64,000 nucleotides of DNA, from NCBI GenBank assembly GCA_017936885.1, contig JAGBEO010000033.1, positions 79,522-143,521 of the forward strand, written 5' to 3'. Under the pieces are notes generated by a model that had not been told where the DNA came from, made no database searches, and saw only the letters and a list, made by a program, of their open reading frames with translations. How positions within the stretch are numbered: the stretch's first letter is position 1; each line of letters begins with the position of its first letter. Source of the DNA: Lachnospiraceae bacterium. GTDB lineage: Bacteria > Bacillota > Clostridia > Lachnospirales > Lachnospiraceae. The position numbers and the translations under genes were made by a program. This document shows positions 17,558 to 25,377 of this stretch, piece by piece.

Positions 17558-17617
17558 GGGAATGAAGTTCCTCTAAGACAGCAAAGTACGCAGTCTAAGA
17601 GGAACTATGGCATTCCC
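17558..17617 (+). other. Long imperfect hairpin after the coat-F gene
   Basis: Nested complementary arms GGGAATG/CATTCCC, GTTCCTCT/AGAGGAAC and AGAC/GTCT are separated by small bulges around a 13-base loop. It follows the stop codon by two bases. There is no T-run, but it may still act as a 3' barrier or terminator. Confidence 0.5.
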
Positions 17618-17646
17618 GGAAGAACGCCCAAAGCGGGCGTTCTTCC
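17618..17646 (+). other. Perfect 12-bp hairpin after the coat-F gene
   Basis: GGAAGAACGCCC-AAAGC-GGGCGTTCTTCC, GC-rich and perfect, directly abutting the preceding hairpin. It is followed by AAATGGG rather than a T-run. Confidence 0.55.
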
Positions 17647-17737
17647 AAATGGGTGTGATGAAGGAGACGGGTGGAAATGTTGGGTTTCTGCCCGTATTTT
17701 AATGCCATTTTCAGATCACTTTTCAAGCATAAATATC

Positions 17738-17766
17738 TTGACAGAATTGCAAACTCGCAATAACAT
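17738..17766 (+). promoter_or_regulatory. Sigma-A-type promoter for the membrane methyltransferase gene
   Basis: TTGACA, a 17-base spacer and TAACAT. The spacer contains TTGC and GCAA as a short inverted pair. The predicted start is ~120 bases upstream of the gene, leaving a leader with the palindrome at 17810-17825. Confidence 0.6.
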
Positions 17767-17809
17767 AATAATTAAGAAAGAAATATAAGTTCTTTTTTTT
17801 AGAGAAATG

Positions 17810-17825
17810 GTTAGTTAAAACTAAC
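17810..17825 (+). promoter_or_regulatory. Palindrome GTTAGTT-AA-AACTAAC, candidate operator
   Basis: A 16-base perfect palindrome ~35-50 bases after the predicted transcription start and 68 bases before the methyltransferase gene. Size and symmetry suit a TetR/MarR-type regulator site; no cognate regulator is identified. Confidence 0.4.
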
Positions 17826-17893
17826 TAAAAAACCAATCGTGAATGAAGCAGTGTGTCTGACAGGCTTCGCTTGTAGGTATGGAGGTAAATATT

Positions 17894-18685
17894 ATGAAAC
17901 CGGATTATAAAAACTGGGTGCCTAAGAGTATGGTGATCGGTGTGGCTGCCGGTGCCGCCCTGGCAGGAATTTTATTTGTATTGTTCGGAGTAATCGGGAT
18001 AGGAGTTAGCGGTACGCTGCGTTTGGTGCTTGCCATTTTGTTTGGTATAGCTTTTCTTGCGCTATGTGCATTTTCGACACTTTGTATCCTGTGGTATCGT
18101 GCTTTTTCCTACAACGGAACGCGACAGCTTTCCCGCCAGATCATCGAGGGCATCGCTGCTTATGTCACGTTGCCGGAAGGCGGCAGGGGACTGGATGTGG
18201 GATGCGGGAGCGGTGCACTGACCATTGCCAGCGCAAAACGCAATCCCAAGGCTGTCATGACGGGACTGGACCGTTGGGGTAAAGAGTACGCATGCTTCAA
18301 TAAACCGCTTTGCGAGCACAATGCCGCGGCAGAGGGCGTAACCAATATCAATTTTGTACAGGGAGACGCTACGAAGCTGGATTTTGCGGACGAAAGTTTT
18401 GATGCGGTGACGAGTAATTATGTATATCATAATATCACGGGCGCGGATAAGCAGGCGCTTCTGCGGGAGACGCTCCGGGTGTTGAAAAAAGGCGGTGTTT
18501 TTGCCATTCATGATATTATGTCGCCGGTCCGCTACGGAGATATGAAGAATTTTGTGAAGGAACTGAAAAGTCAGGGCTATGCGGAAGTGCGCCTGATTGA
18601 TACCACAAACGGATTGTTCATGAGTTCAAAAGAAGCAAAGCTGCTGGCGCTTCAGGGGTCTGCCCTGCTGGTGGGTAAAAAATAA
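17894..18685 (+). CDS. Membrane-anchored class I SAM-dependent methyltransferase
   Basis: A 263-residue protein. Two hydrophobic helices occupy residues ~12-70 (VAAGAALAGILFVLFGVIGI, then LAILFGIAFLALCAF). They are followed by a class I methyltransferase domain of the UbiE/Methyltransf_11 type with SAM motif LDVGCGSGALTIA, the acidic residue in GLDRWG, QGDATKLDFADESFD and LRETLRVLKKGGVFAIHD. ATG 17879 is in frame, but GGAGG lies inside those codons, eight bases before ATG 17894, which is therefore the start. The substrate is unknown; membrane anchoring suggests a lipid or quinone-like substrate, which is inference. Confidence 0.8.
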   Translation: MKPDYKNWVPKSMVIGVAAGAALAGILFVLFGVIGIGVSGTLRLVLAILFGIAFLALCAFSTLCILWYRAFSYNGTRQLSRQIIEGIAAYVTLPEGGRGLDVGCGSGALTIASAKRNPKAVMTGLDRWGKEYACFNKPLCEHNAAAEGVTNINFVQGDATKLDFADESFDAVTSNYVYHNITGADKQALLRETLRVLKKGGVFAIHDIMSPVRYGDMKNFVKELKSQGYAEVRLIDTTNGLFMSSKEAKLLALQGSALLVGKK

Positions 18686-18713
18686 AGTAAGCGCAAGCTG
18701 ATCAGTTTTTGGG

Positions 18714-18741
18714 AACCGCAAGCTTTGGGTTTGCGGTTTTT
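18714..18741 (+). terminator. Rho-independent terminator after the methyltransferase gene
   Basis: AACCGCAA and TTGCGGTT form an 8-bp stem around a 9-base loop, followed by TTTGTC, 28 bases after the stop codon. Confidence 0.72.
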
Positions 18742-18865
18742 GTCTTGCTGGCATGACAATTTTGTAATGTTGAAGTGGTAGTCTTGGGAGAAAGAGGCTG
18801 ATAAAATATGTTTACAAACTGTACGAGTGCAGTTGGCAAAAATGGATTAGGAAGGGAGACGTATA

Positions 18866-19543
18866 ATGAAATTAGAGGAAAAATTGCAGCTTTTAAGAAA
18901 ACAGAACGGTTACTCACAGGAACAGCTCGCGGATAAAATAGGAATTGCCCGCCAAACCATCAGCAAATGGGAAAACGGACAAGCTGTGCCGGAGTTAAAC
19001 GGACTGATTTTATTAAGCGAGCTATATGGCGTGACCATTGACAGGATTGTGAAGGAAAATGATGAATGCAAGATCGCTTTATCTCCGAAAGCAGATATCG
19101 ATATCAAGGAGATCACGGCTTTTCTGATCAAGGCAAAACGCAATACCTATGCGGCAAAAGGCAAGGAAGCAAAGCCCTCCAGAACCAATTCACATGATTT
19201 TGGTTATGAGGATAACAGCGGGTATACGTATTATGACACATATCTTGGCGGAGAGCGGTTTGCTGGGGAAGAAGCGGTATGGCTTCATCAGAATCCAGTG
19301 TGGAGCATGAACTATGCCGGGCGTGTGACAGGCGATTCGTTTGACGGAGATTTTTTGAAAGAGGTACTTATGGCAGTACCGGAGGAATTACCCTACAGAG
19401 GTCCCGAAATCTATACCAAAGGGGATTACCGATATCACAGCAAGGTGGACGGGGAATTCGTCTGGTTTCAGGGGTATGAAGAAATATTTTATCTGGATAC
19501 GAAAATTTATGAATGTTATTTTCACGGAGGTATCCTGAAATAA
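18866..19543 (+). CDS. XRE-family regulator with C-terminal DUF5680-like domain
   Basis: 225 residues. Residues 1-65 are a classical XRE helix-turn-helix (LRKQNGYSQEQLADKIGIAR, then QTISKWENGQAVPEL). A linker follows, then a ~130-residue domain with YYDTYLGGERFAGEEAVW and GDYRYHSKVDGEFVWFQGYE. This matches the DUF5680 class often attached to XRE domains and thought to sense a ligand. GGAAGGGAG lies upstream of the ATG. It sits alone between a terminator and the next promoter; its targets are unknown. The 170 bases after it show no further gene. Confidence 0.82.
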   Translation: MKLEEKLQLLRKQNGYSQEQLADKIGIARQTISKWENGQAVPELNGLILLSELYGVTIDRIVKENDECKIALSPKADIDIKEITAFLIKAKRNTYAAKGKEAKPSRTNSHDFGYEDNSGYTYYDTYLGGERFAGEEAVWLHQNPVWSMNYAGRVTGDSFDGDFLKEVLMAVPEELPYRGPEIYTKGDYRYHSKVDGEFVWFQGYEEIFYLDTKIYECYFHGGILK

Positions 19544-19665
19544 TGAAGATGAAAGAGAAATGATTCAGTTTACATATTTTTTCTGCGTCATAATCAAAAG
19601 AAATGCATTACGAAGTTAACCGATAAGATGAATGACAGATAGGCGTAAGTATATTTTCTTTCATA

Positions 19666-19696
19666 TTGACTGGGATAATTGGACATGTTATATAAT
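19666..19696 (+). promoter_or_regulatory. Promoter for the metallo-beta-lactamase-fold lipoprotein gene
   Basis: TTGACT with TATATA at 17-base spacing (or TATAAT at 19) in AT-rich DNA, giving a start ~10-40 bases before the coding region. Confidence 0.65.
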
Positions 19697-19734
19697 AGAT
19701 TCAATTAAAATATGTGAAAGGTAATGATCCTAAT

Positions 19735-20652
19735 ATGCCCGGAAGATACACAAGGAATAGAAAGCCCTCTATTGATATCTATATAATAGCAATAATCAGC
19801 ATACTGCTCACAGTGACAGGTTGTGCCTCTCATACAGGTACGTCGGAAGAATCTGCCGTCTCTTCGGAAGCGCAGGGGCAGCAGGATGGGAGCGGACGTT
19901 TACAGATGACTTTTCTGGATACCGGTAAGTCGGATTGCATTATCATGGATTTTGGGGATGGTGTAATTATCAATGATACTGCGGATGCAGATGATTATGA
20001 GGATATCTGCGTATTTTTGGATGAAAACGGGATCACAACCATTGATTATATGATCCTCAGCCATTTTGACAAAGATCATATCGGCAGCGCAGCAGATTTG
20101 ATTGGGACTTATGAAGTGGGCTGTGTGCTGATGCCGGATTATGAGGAAGATTCTGAGCCCTATGAGGAGCTTATGGATGCACTTGAGGATTCCGGGACAG
20201 AAAGCGTGAAGTTACAGGAGGATTATAGCTTTGCGATAGCGGGCGCAGAAGTTTATGTCAGTGTACCGGAACAAGAGGAATATGAGGATGACAATAATTA
20301 TTCCCTGATCACGGCAGTGACTTACGGAGAGAACCGCTTCCTGCTGATGGGTGATGCCATGAAGAAACGTACCGGAGAATTCCTTCAGACCGCGCTGGGA
20401 GAAGAACATTATGATCTGATCAAGATGCCTCATCACGGCGATTACCATAAGAAGTTGGACAATTTAGTGGAGTGTGCCAGACCCGCGTGGGCGGTTCTTA
20501 CGGCAGGGCAGGAGCGCAAGAAGCTGGAAGAGGAGACACTGGAGCTTTTGGACAAATATGGATGTCAAGTATACGATACCACCGACGGGAATGTTACCGT
20601 GGAATCTGACGGTGAAAATATTACGGTGTCGCAAACTGTATATAATAAGTGA
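19735..20652 (+). CDS. Secreted metallo-beta-lactamase-fold hydrolase (ComEC C-terminal-like), lipoprotein
   Basis: About 305 residues. The N-terminus has a basic stretch, a hydrophobic run and lipobox VTGC, so the protein is probably lipid-anchored outside the cell. A Ser/Glu/Gln-rich spacer follows, then an MBL domain related to the extracellular domain of ComEC: MTFLDTGKSDCIIMDFGDG, metal motif SHFDKDHIG, LLMGDAMK and KMPHHGDYHK. It may hydrolyse phosphodiesters or nucleic acid, by family analogy. The start is uncertain: GTG 19714 is in frame but has no ribosome site; ATG 19735 has AAAGG at a long 13-base distance. Confidence 0.75.
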   Translation: MPGRYTRNRKPSIDIYIIAIISILLTVTGCASHTGTSEESAVSSEAQGQQDGSGRLQMTFLDTGKSDCIIMDFGDGVIINDTADADDYEDICVFLDENGITTIDYMILSHFDKDHIGSAADLIGTYEVGCVLMPDYEEDSEPYEELMDALEDSGTESVKLQEDYSFAIAGAEVYVSVPEQEEYEDDNNYSLITAVTYGENRFLLMGDAMKKRTGEFLQTALGEEHYDLIKMPHHGDYHKKLDNLVECARPAWAVLTAGQERKKLEEETLELLDKYGCQVYDTTDGNVTVESDGENITVSQTVYNK

Positions 20653-20705
20653 TTCACGCGAAAAAGTGTAAAATAACCGTTAATATCAAATATATCCGAT
20701 ACAGA

Positions 20706-20736
20706 GGTCTTAAGCGGTTTATACCTGCTTAAGACC
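20706..20736. terminator. Inverted repeat between convergent genes
   Basis: GGTCTTAAGC and GCTTAAGACC form a 10-bp perfect stem around an 11-base loop that contains the rqcH stop codon. It lies between a + and a - strand gene. Neither side has a clear T-run, so a bidirectional terminator role is only probable. Confidence 0.5.
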
Positions 20737-22545
20737 GGAAATATCGGAATCAATAGCCATAGAATAGTTGGTATAATAGACCACAAATCCGGGTTTGGCT
20801 CCGGCGGGCTTCTTGACATGTTTTTTCTGGATATAATCGATCTCAACCTTGTCCTGTTCCCGCCCCTTGGAATAGTAGGCGGCAAGCCGTGCGGCTTCCT
20901 CGAAGGTACGGTCGGGCAGTTCCTGTCCCTCGGTTTTTACGATCACATGGGAACCGGCGATCTTCTTGGCATGGAACCACCAGTCACTTCCGTTGGCAAA
21001 TTTAAAAGTAAGTTCATCGTTCTGGTAGTTATTTTTCCCTACGTACATATGAAATCCGTCACTGCTGATATAGTGGAACGGTTTGCTTGTGATCTTGGCT
21101 TTTTTCGTGCCGCCTTTCCTGCGGATATAGCCGCTTTCGATCAATTCTTCTTTGATCTGTACCAGATCTTCCTCCTGCATGGCGATATCTAACGCAGCGG
21201 AGATAGATTCCAAGTGATCGATCTCTCCTTTGACCTGTACGGTCAATTCAGACAGTGCTTCGTAAGTTCGCTTTAACTTTCCATATTTATCAAAATATTT
21301 CTTGGCATTTTCCTGTGGTGTAACGGTGTCATCCAGCGGAATGGTAATCATCTCATTGGTGTAGTAATTGAGCGCTTCCATGGATTTTGCGCCCGGTTCC
21401 ACGTTGTAGCCATAGGTGTTCAGCAGTTCTCCGTATACTTTGTATTTATCCCGTTTCTCCGTATCCTGCATCTGCTTCATCTGCAAGTCATATTTTTTTA
21501 CATTGCGCTCTAAGGCAGTCTGTACGATCTTACGCAGATCCACGGATTTCTGGCGGATACGGGTTATGGTGTTGCGTTCCGCATAGTAGTGTTCCAGAAC
21601 CGTGCTGACAGAGTCAAAGACCTGCGTCTCCATATCATCATAGAGCGTCAGCGGCAACGATGCAAATTCTATCGGTTCTTTGTCTTTGTAAATGATGGAA
21701 GGCGTGAAGTTACCGCTCAGAACATCGTTTATCATGGATAGGATCGTGTTATATACAGTTTGAAGTGGTTCTACAACTGATTTGGTTGACATAACATTAA
21801 GCACATTGGCAGGTACGTCCGCGTCTATTCCGGCACGATAACAGATTTCCTGCGCAATGATAGGGGAAAGCCCGGTGTAGGAGCTATAGATTGCTTTATA
21901 AAGCGGCATAGGCTTTGCCTGCATCTGCTGTTTGAAATCCTCATAAGAGATCGGAACATTATCACAATCTGTTTTCTGAAAGCAAGACAGTTCGGCGTCT
22001 GGATCCGTGTAGCCTGCACTAAAACGTAGCGGATTTATCTTATCCTGCGTCTGTGGGATAAAATAGTCTCTGCCCGGCAAGACTTCGCGGACAGAACTGA
22101 CCATACCGGAAATATGCTTGATACTGTCGATGATCTTATCATTATCATCACAGAAGATGATGTTACTGTGTTTTCCCATGATCTCAATGATCAGCTTCTT
22201 GCGGCACACGTCGCCCAGCTCGTTTAAGTGCTCCAGCTCCAGATGAATGATCCGTTCTAAGCCCGGTTGTGAAATGCGCATGATTTTGGCATTCTGCAGA
22301 TGCTTACGAAGTAGCATACAGAAACCGGGGGCTGTCATGGGGCTTGGTTTATTGCTCTCCGTCAGGTAAACTAAGGGCAGGGATGCATCCGCAGACATAA
22401 GAAGCCTGTATTGGGTGCTGTTATTCTTTATGGTAAGCAGCAGTTCGTCGCTTTCCGGCTGGGCAATCTTATAGATACGTCCACCGACCAGTTCTTTATT
22501 CAGTTCGTTTACGATATTTGCAATGGTGATACCGTCAAATGCCAT
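20719..22545 (-). CDS. rqcH: RqcH / NFACT-family ribosome quality control protein
   Basis: A 608-residue NFACT protein (older name: fibronectin-binding protein FbpA-like). Domain order: NFACT-N starting AFDGITIANIVNELNKEL, a central HhH-like part, a long coiled coil (~residues 290-440), then NFACT-R with DWWFHAKKIAGSHVI and the C-terminal KPAGAKPGFVVYYTN. RqcH binds stalled 50S-peptidyl-tRNA and recruits tRNA-Ala to add alanine tails to nascent chains. It is the first - strand gene in the window and convergent with the MBL gene. Confidence 0.92.
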   Translation of the reverse strand: MAFDGITIANIVNELNKELVGGRIYKIAQPESDELLLTIKNNSTQYRLLMSADASLPLVYLTESNKPSPMTAPGFCMLLRKHLQNAKIMRISQPGLERIIHLELEHLNELGDVCRKKLIIEIMGKHSNIIFCDDNDKIIDSIKHISGMVSSVREVLPGRDYFIPQTQDKINPLRFSAGYTDPDAELSCFQKTDCDNVPISYEDFKQQMQAKPMPLYKAIYSSYTGLSPIIAQEICYRAGIDADVPANVLNVMSTKSVVEPLQTVYNTILSMINDVLSGNFTPSIIYKDKEPIEFASLPLTLYDDMETQVFDSVSTVLEHYYAERNTITRIRQKSVDLRKIVQTALERNVKKYDLQMKQMQDTEKRDKYKVYGELLNTYGYNVEPGAKSMEALNYYTNEMITIPLDDTVTPQENAKKYFDKYGKLKRTYEALSELTVQVKGEIDHLESISAALDIAMQEEDLVQIKEELIESGYIRRKGGTKKAKITSKPFHYISSDGFHMYVGKNNYQNDELTFKFANGSDWWFHAKKIAGSHVIVKTEGQELPDRTFEEAARLAAYYSKGREQDKVEIDYIQKKHVKKPAGAKPGFVVYYTNYSMAIDSDISGLKQV

Positions 22546-22569
22546 AATGGGTTCCTGCCTTTCTATAAT

Positions 22570-22598
22570 ATTATATCAATGAGATCGGGCGTGCGTCA
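22570..22598 (-). promoter_or_regulatory. Possible rqcH promoter
   Basis: Read on the - strand, TATAAT lies ~25 bases before the rqcH start, with a weak TGACGC-like -35 box 17 bases further up. Confidence 0.4.
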
Positions 22599-22857
22599 TG
22601 CACGGTCTTGTCAGGGCTTATTTTACAATAGAAGAAAGTAGTTATCAATGGAAAATAGAAGATATATAGAATATTATTCTGGACATTGTTATAACTATAT
22701 ACTATAATTATAATCAGATTGTGCTTTGATTTTATAAATCGTTATATGAACATGATTGGAGTTTTATTCAGTATCAGAGTATGATTTTTTAGCAATCAGA
22801 TTGTATTAAAACAAAGCTGAAAACAATTTGTGTAAGACAGGAAAAGATGGGATTAGG
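22599..22857. other. AT-rich divergent intergenic region
   Basis: About 260 bases between the divergent rqcH and the secreted-protein gene. It is strongly AT-rich. No RNA gene, repeat or convincing + strand promoter was identified. Confidence 0.4.
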
Positions 22858-24243
22858 ATGAAAAAGAGAGTATTTATAGCTTTTACGGCGATTATGGGCT
22901 TATTTTTGACAATGCCGTTTGGAAGTACGAGCATTGTGCATGCAGAAGAAGTCACAAGGACAGGATTAGAGGTAGAATTTGTTGACTCATTAGATGAAAT
23001 TATGCAAGATTCCTCGGAAGTATCTGTAGAAGAGTTATCCCATACTGGCGGAATGGAACAAGAGGATTTTTTGAAAATTGATATTTTGGAGGGAAATTCG
23101 CTTGGGGAGTTCCGGACAAACGGAATTAGTGCTTATTCTTCCAATGCTAATAGTGTTACTCAAGAATTTACTGGGGTTATCGAACAGGAAGGTGGAATGA
23201 GTTATCTGCTTATTACGCTTGCACCGGGAGAAATATTGCAAGCTACCCTTGCGGGACCAAATTCAGCAAATATCAATTATGATCTGGTACTATATACATA
23301 TGCTGATGGTAATCTTCAGACTTATGTGACAGAATCATCGTTAACAACATATATAAACAGTGCAACTAATAAATCTGTTGAAGATGCCATATCATATATA
23401 AATACCGGAAGTGCTAGTCAGGATTATGTTCTGATAGTATATGCTACGCAAGGTTGCAGTTCGACGAATGTGTTTAATCTGACGGTAAGTCTTGACTCTT
23501 ATGAGAATTTTGATGCAGGAGAACCTAATGACAATCCTTTCACTGCTGTTGAAGTTTCTGCTGGAGTTACAATATCCAATTGCAACTTAAATGTATCAAA
23601 TGATCAAGATTGGTATGTATGTCAGATACCTTCTTCGGTATCTAAAGTTGGATTGACTTTGAGTAATAGTAATTATACCGCAGAAGTGTATCATGCTTCT
23701 GGGAAGTCTATGATTTATGATGCGGCAGATTCAAATGGAATTTATAATTTGAATCCAGGTTATTACTATTTTAGAGTTTATAGTAAAAATGAAAATTTTG
23801 TAAGTTCTGCATATTCGTTGGAAATAAAAATATACGGAACTACTCCAGCGAAAATGACAGTCGTTTTTGATGGGGATATGGGAACAACGATAGCAAATTA
23901 TCCGGAAGGTGCATATCATAGATTCCAATCAGAAATGAAGCCTACTGTCTTGGTAACAGATGCAGCTGGTTATCCTGTTGCTTATGAAGATGTTAAACTG
24001 ACATGGTATAGCGAAGCTTGGAAAGATACTCCAGAGTTTGCAGAGATGTCTGTTACTGAAAGTACAGATGCTGATGGCATTGCAAGTTTTTATATGCTTC
24101 CACCTCAGGCAAAGGGATTTAATTCATGTGTTGTAGCAGGTACTGTTAGACATTATTATGATATAGATGGAATTTCATTTCTTTGCGGAAGTGTTTATAT
24201 GAAACAAATAATTTATCATTTTTCACATTCGATATTATTGTAA
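22858..24243 (+). CDS. Secreted protein with pre-peptidase-like and Ig-like domains, function unknown
   Basis: 461 residues with a clear signal peptide (KKRVFIAFTAIMGLFLTMPF) and probable cleavage after VHAEE-like residues near 30. Residues ~85-215 and ~220-330 look like two PPC-type beta domains; the second contains EPNDNPFTAVEV and NDQDWYVCQIP, typical of bacterial pre-peptidase C-terminal domains. Residues ~335-445 look like a Big-type Ig domain. It stops abruptly after an unlikely hydrophobic tail, so it could be truncated. TTG 22828 is in frame, but ATG 22858 gives the normal signal peptide. It is probably co-transcribed with the next gene. DNA here is more AT-rich by eye than its neighbours. 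Confidence 0.65.
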   Translation: MKKRVFIAFTAIMGLFLTMPFGSTSIVHAEEVTRTGLEVEFVDSLDEIMQDSSEVSVEELSHTGGMEQEDFLKIDILEGNSLGEFRTNGISAYSSNANSVTQEFTGVIEQEGGMSYLLITLAPGEILQATLAGPNSANINYDLVLYTYADGNLQTYVTESSLTTYINSATNKSVEDAISYINTGSASQDYVLIVYATQGCSSTNVFNLTVSLDSYENFDAGEPNDNPFTAVEVSAGVTISNCNLNVSNDQDWYVCQIPSSVSKVGLTLSNSNYTAEVYHASGKSMIYDAADSNGIYNLNPGYYYFRVYSKNENFVSSAYSLEIKIYGTTPAKMTVVFDGDMGTTIANYPEGAYHRFQSEMKPTVLVTDAAGYPVAYEDVKLTWYSEAWKDTPEFAEMSVTESTDADGIASFYMLPPQAKGFNSCVVAGTVRHYYDIDGISFLCGSVYMKQIIYHFSHSILL

Positions 24244-24259
24244 GGAAGGAAATCATGCT

Positions 24260-25177
24260 ATGTCATTGACAATCAATAGCAACACATACCGCGCACCGAT
24301 TTCACAAGACAAGATTCATGAGCATACTTTAGACAAATATCTAGGCTATACCGAAGAACAATTAGAAGCTGTCGGATGCAAATTCCTGACACCGCTGAGT
24401 GAAGAAGAAGCGAAGAAATTGAGCAGTAAGCCTGTCTTTCTGAACTGGGATTTGGATGTTTTTGAAAGAAAAGATACATCCGGATTTATATCCGGATTAA
24501 GCAGTAATACCTATGTGTTTGTGGATAGCATAATGTTCTCGGCAGAAGAATTAAAGTCATGTAATGAAATTGTCAATAAAGCTTTGGATATGCTTCCGGT
24601 TAAAGGAGGAAATCTGGATTATCACAATTATGCAGCGATGGGAATAGCTGTCAATGTCGTGAATACTTATGCAGATGAGAATTTGTCCAAATTGCAGGCA
24701 AATGTGCTCAAGAAAGCTATGGATACATATCTGAATGATTATATTCAAGCGGAACAGGAACATTATCAAGGGGATAATGTTTTCAGAAGCAATGATATGT
24801 ATTATAATCTCAGAGTGATTCCGAATGAGACAGAAAAAAAAGCGGTTGAAGAATTGATGGGATTAACATCGAAACTGCCCAACGGTGGAGGAGCCAGATT
24901 GACTCAGCATTTAAACGATTATCTACATGGAGGCTCCGCAAGTGTAATGTCAGCAACGAATCAGGATTTAATCAGTGTTGTGGTGTCGTTGTTTAAAGAG
25001 ATGGATTTAAGAGATGACAGTGCTGTTAAACAGGCGTTTAAGACATATCAGCAACTTGTTGCGCCCGCATATTCGTTACGCAATACTAAAGGGATAGATA
25101 ATGACTTAAAGGTGCAGCTATCCAATGCAAAAGCGATGATTAATAATGCCGGTAATAGAGTGGACTGTAGTGTCTGA
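24260..25177 (+). CDS. Protein of unknown function
   Basis: 305 residues; no family recognised. There is no signal peptide or membrane segment. The N-terminal ~60 residues (EHTLDKYLGYTEEQLEAVGC) look helical; the middle is mixed; the C-terminus is helical with QAFKTYQQLVAPAYSLRNTKG. TAAGGAAGG directly upstream of ATG 24260 is a good ribosome site, and the gene begins 16 bases after the secreted protein ends, so they are an operon. A strong hairpin follows. A leaderless protein beside a secreted one could be its cytoplasmic partner or a separately exported substrate; both are speculation. Confidence 0.6.
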   Translation: MSLTINSNTYRAPISQDKIHEHTLDKYLGYTEEQLEAVGCKFLTPLSEEEAKKLSSKPVFLNWDLDVFERKDTSGFISGLSSNTYVFVDSIMFSAEELKSCNEIVNKALDMLPVKGGNLDYHNYAAMGIAVNVVNTYADENLSKLQANVLKKAMDTYLNDYIQAEQEHYQGDNVFRSNDMYYNLRVIPNETEKKAVEELMGLTSKLPNGGGARLTQHLNDYLHGGSASVMSATNQDLISVVVSLFKEMDLRDDSAVKQAFKTYQQLVAPAYSLRNTKGIDNDLKVQLSNAKAMINNAGNRVDCSV

Positions 25178-25263
25178 GCGTATTGCCTAAAGGTGTTTTG
25201 GGGCATTTCAATTTATATTTGCGTCCACGGAGCAGAGTTAGCTTACCTTAATGCGAACTTATC

Positions 25264-25315
25264 ATAAATGTGGCTATTCAACTATTAGAAATAATGGGCG
25301 AATAGCCACATTTAT
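25264..25315 (+). terminator. Terminator-like hairpin after the secreted two-gene unit
   Basis: ATAAATGTGGCTATTC and GAATAGCCACATTTAT form a 16-bp perfect stem around a 20-base loop. The stem itself ends in A/T-rich pairs, so it could terminate in either direction. Confidence 0.7.
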
Positions 25316-25362
25316 TATGTCAGAATATATTTCAAAACAATACCAAGTCAGGGGCATACCAA

Positions 25363-25377
25363 GTCAGGGAAATACAT
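25363..25377 (+). repeat. 15-bp direct repeat, left copy flanking the IS
   Basis: GTCAGGGAAATACAT, identical to 26991-27005 on the other side of the transposase gene; the adjoining bases differ. It is the probable target-site duplication. Upstream, ATACCAAGTCAGGG occurs twice with a 16-base period (25340-25369). Confidence 0.65.
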
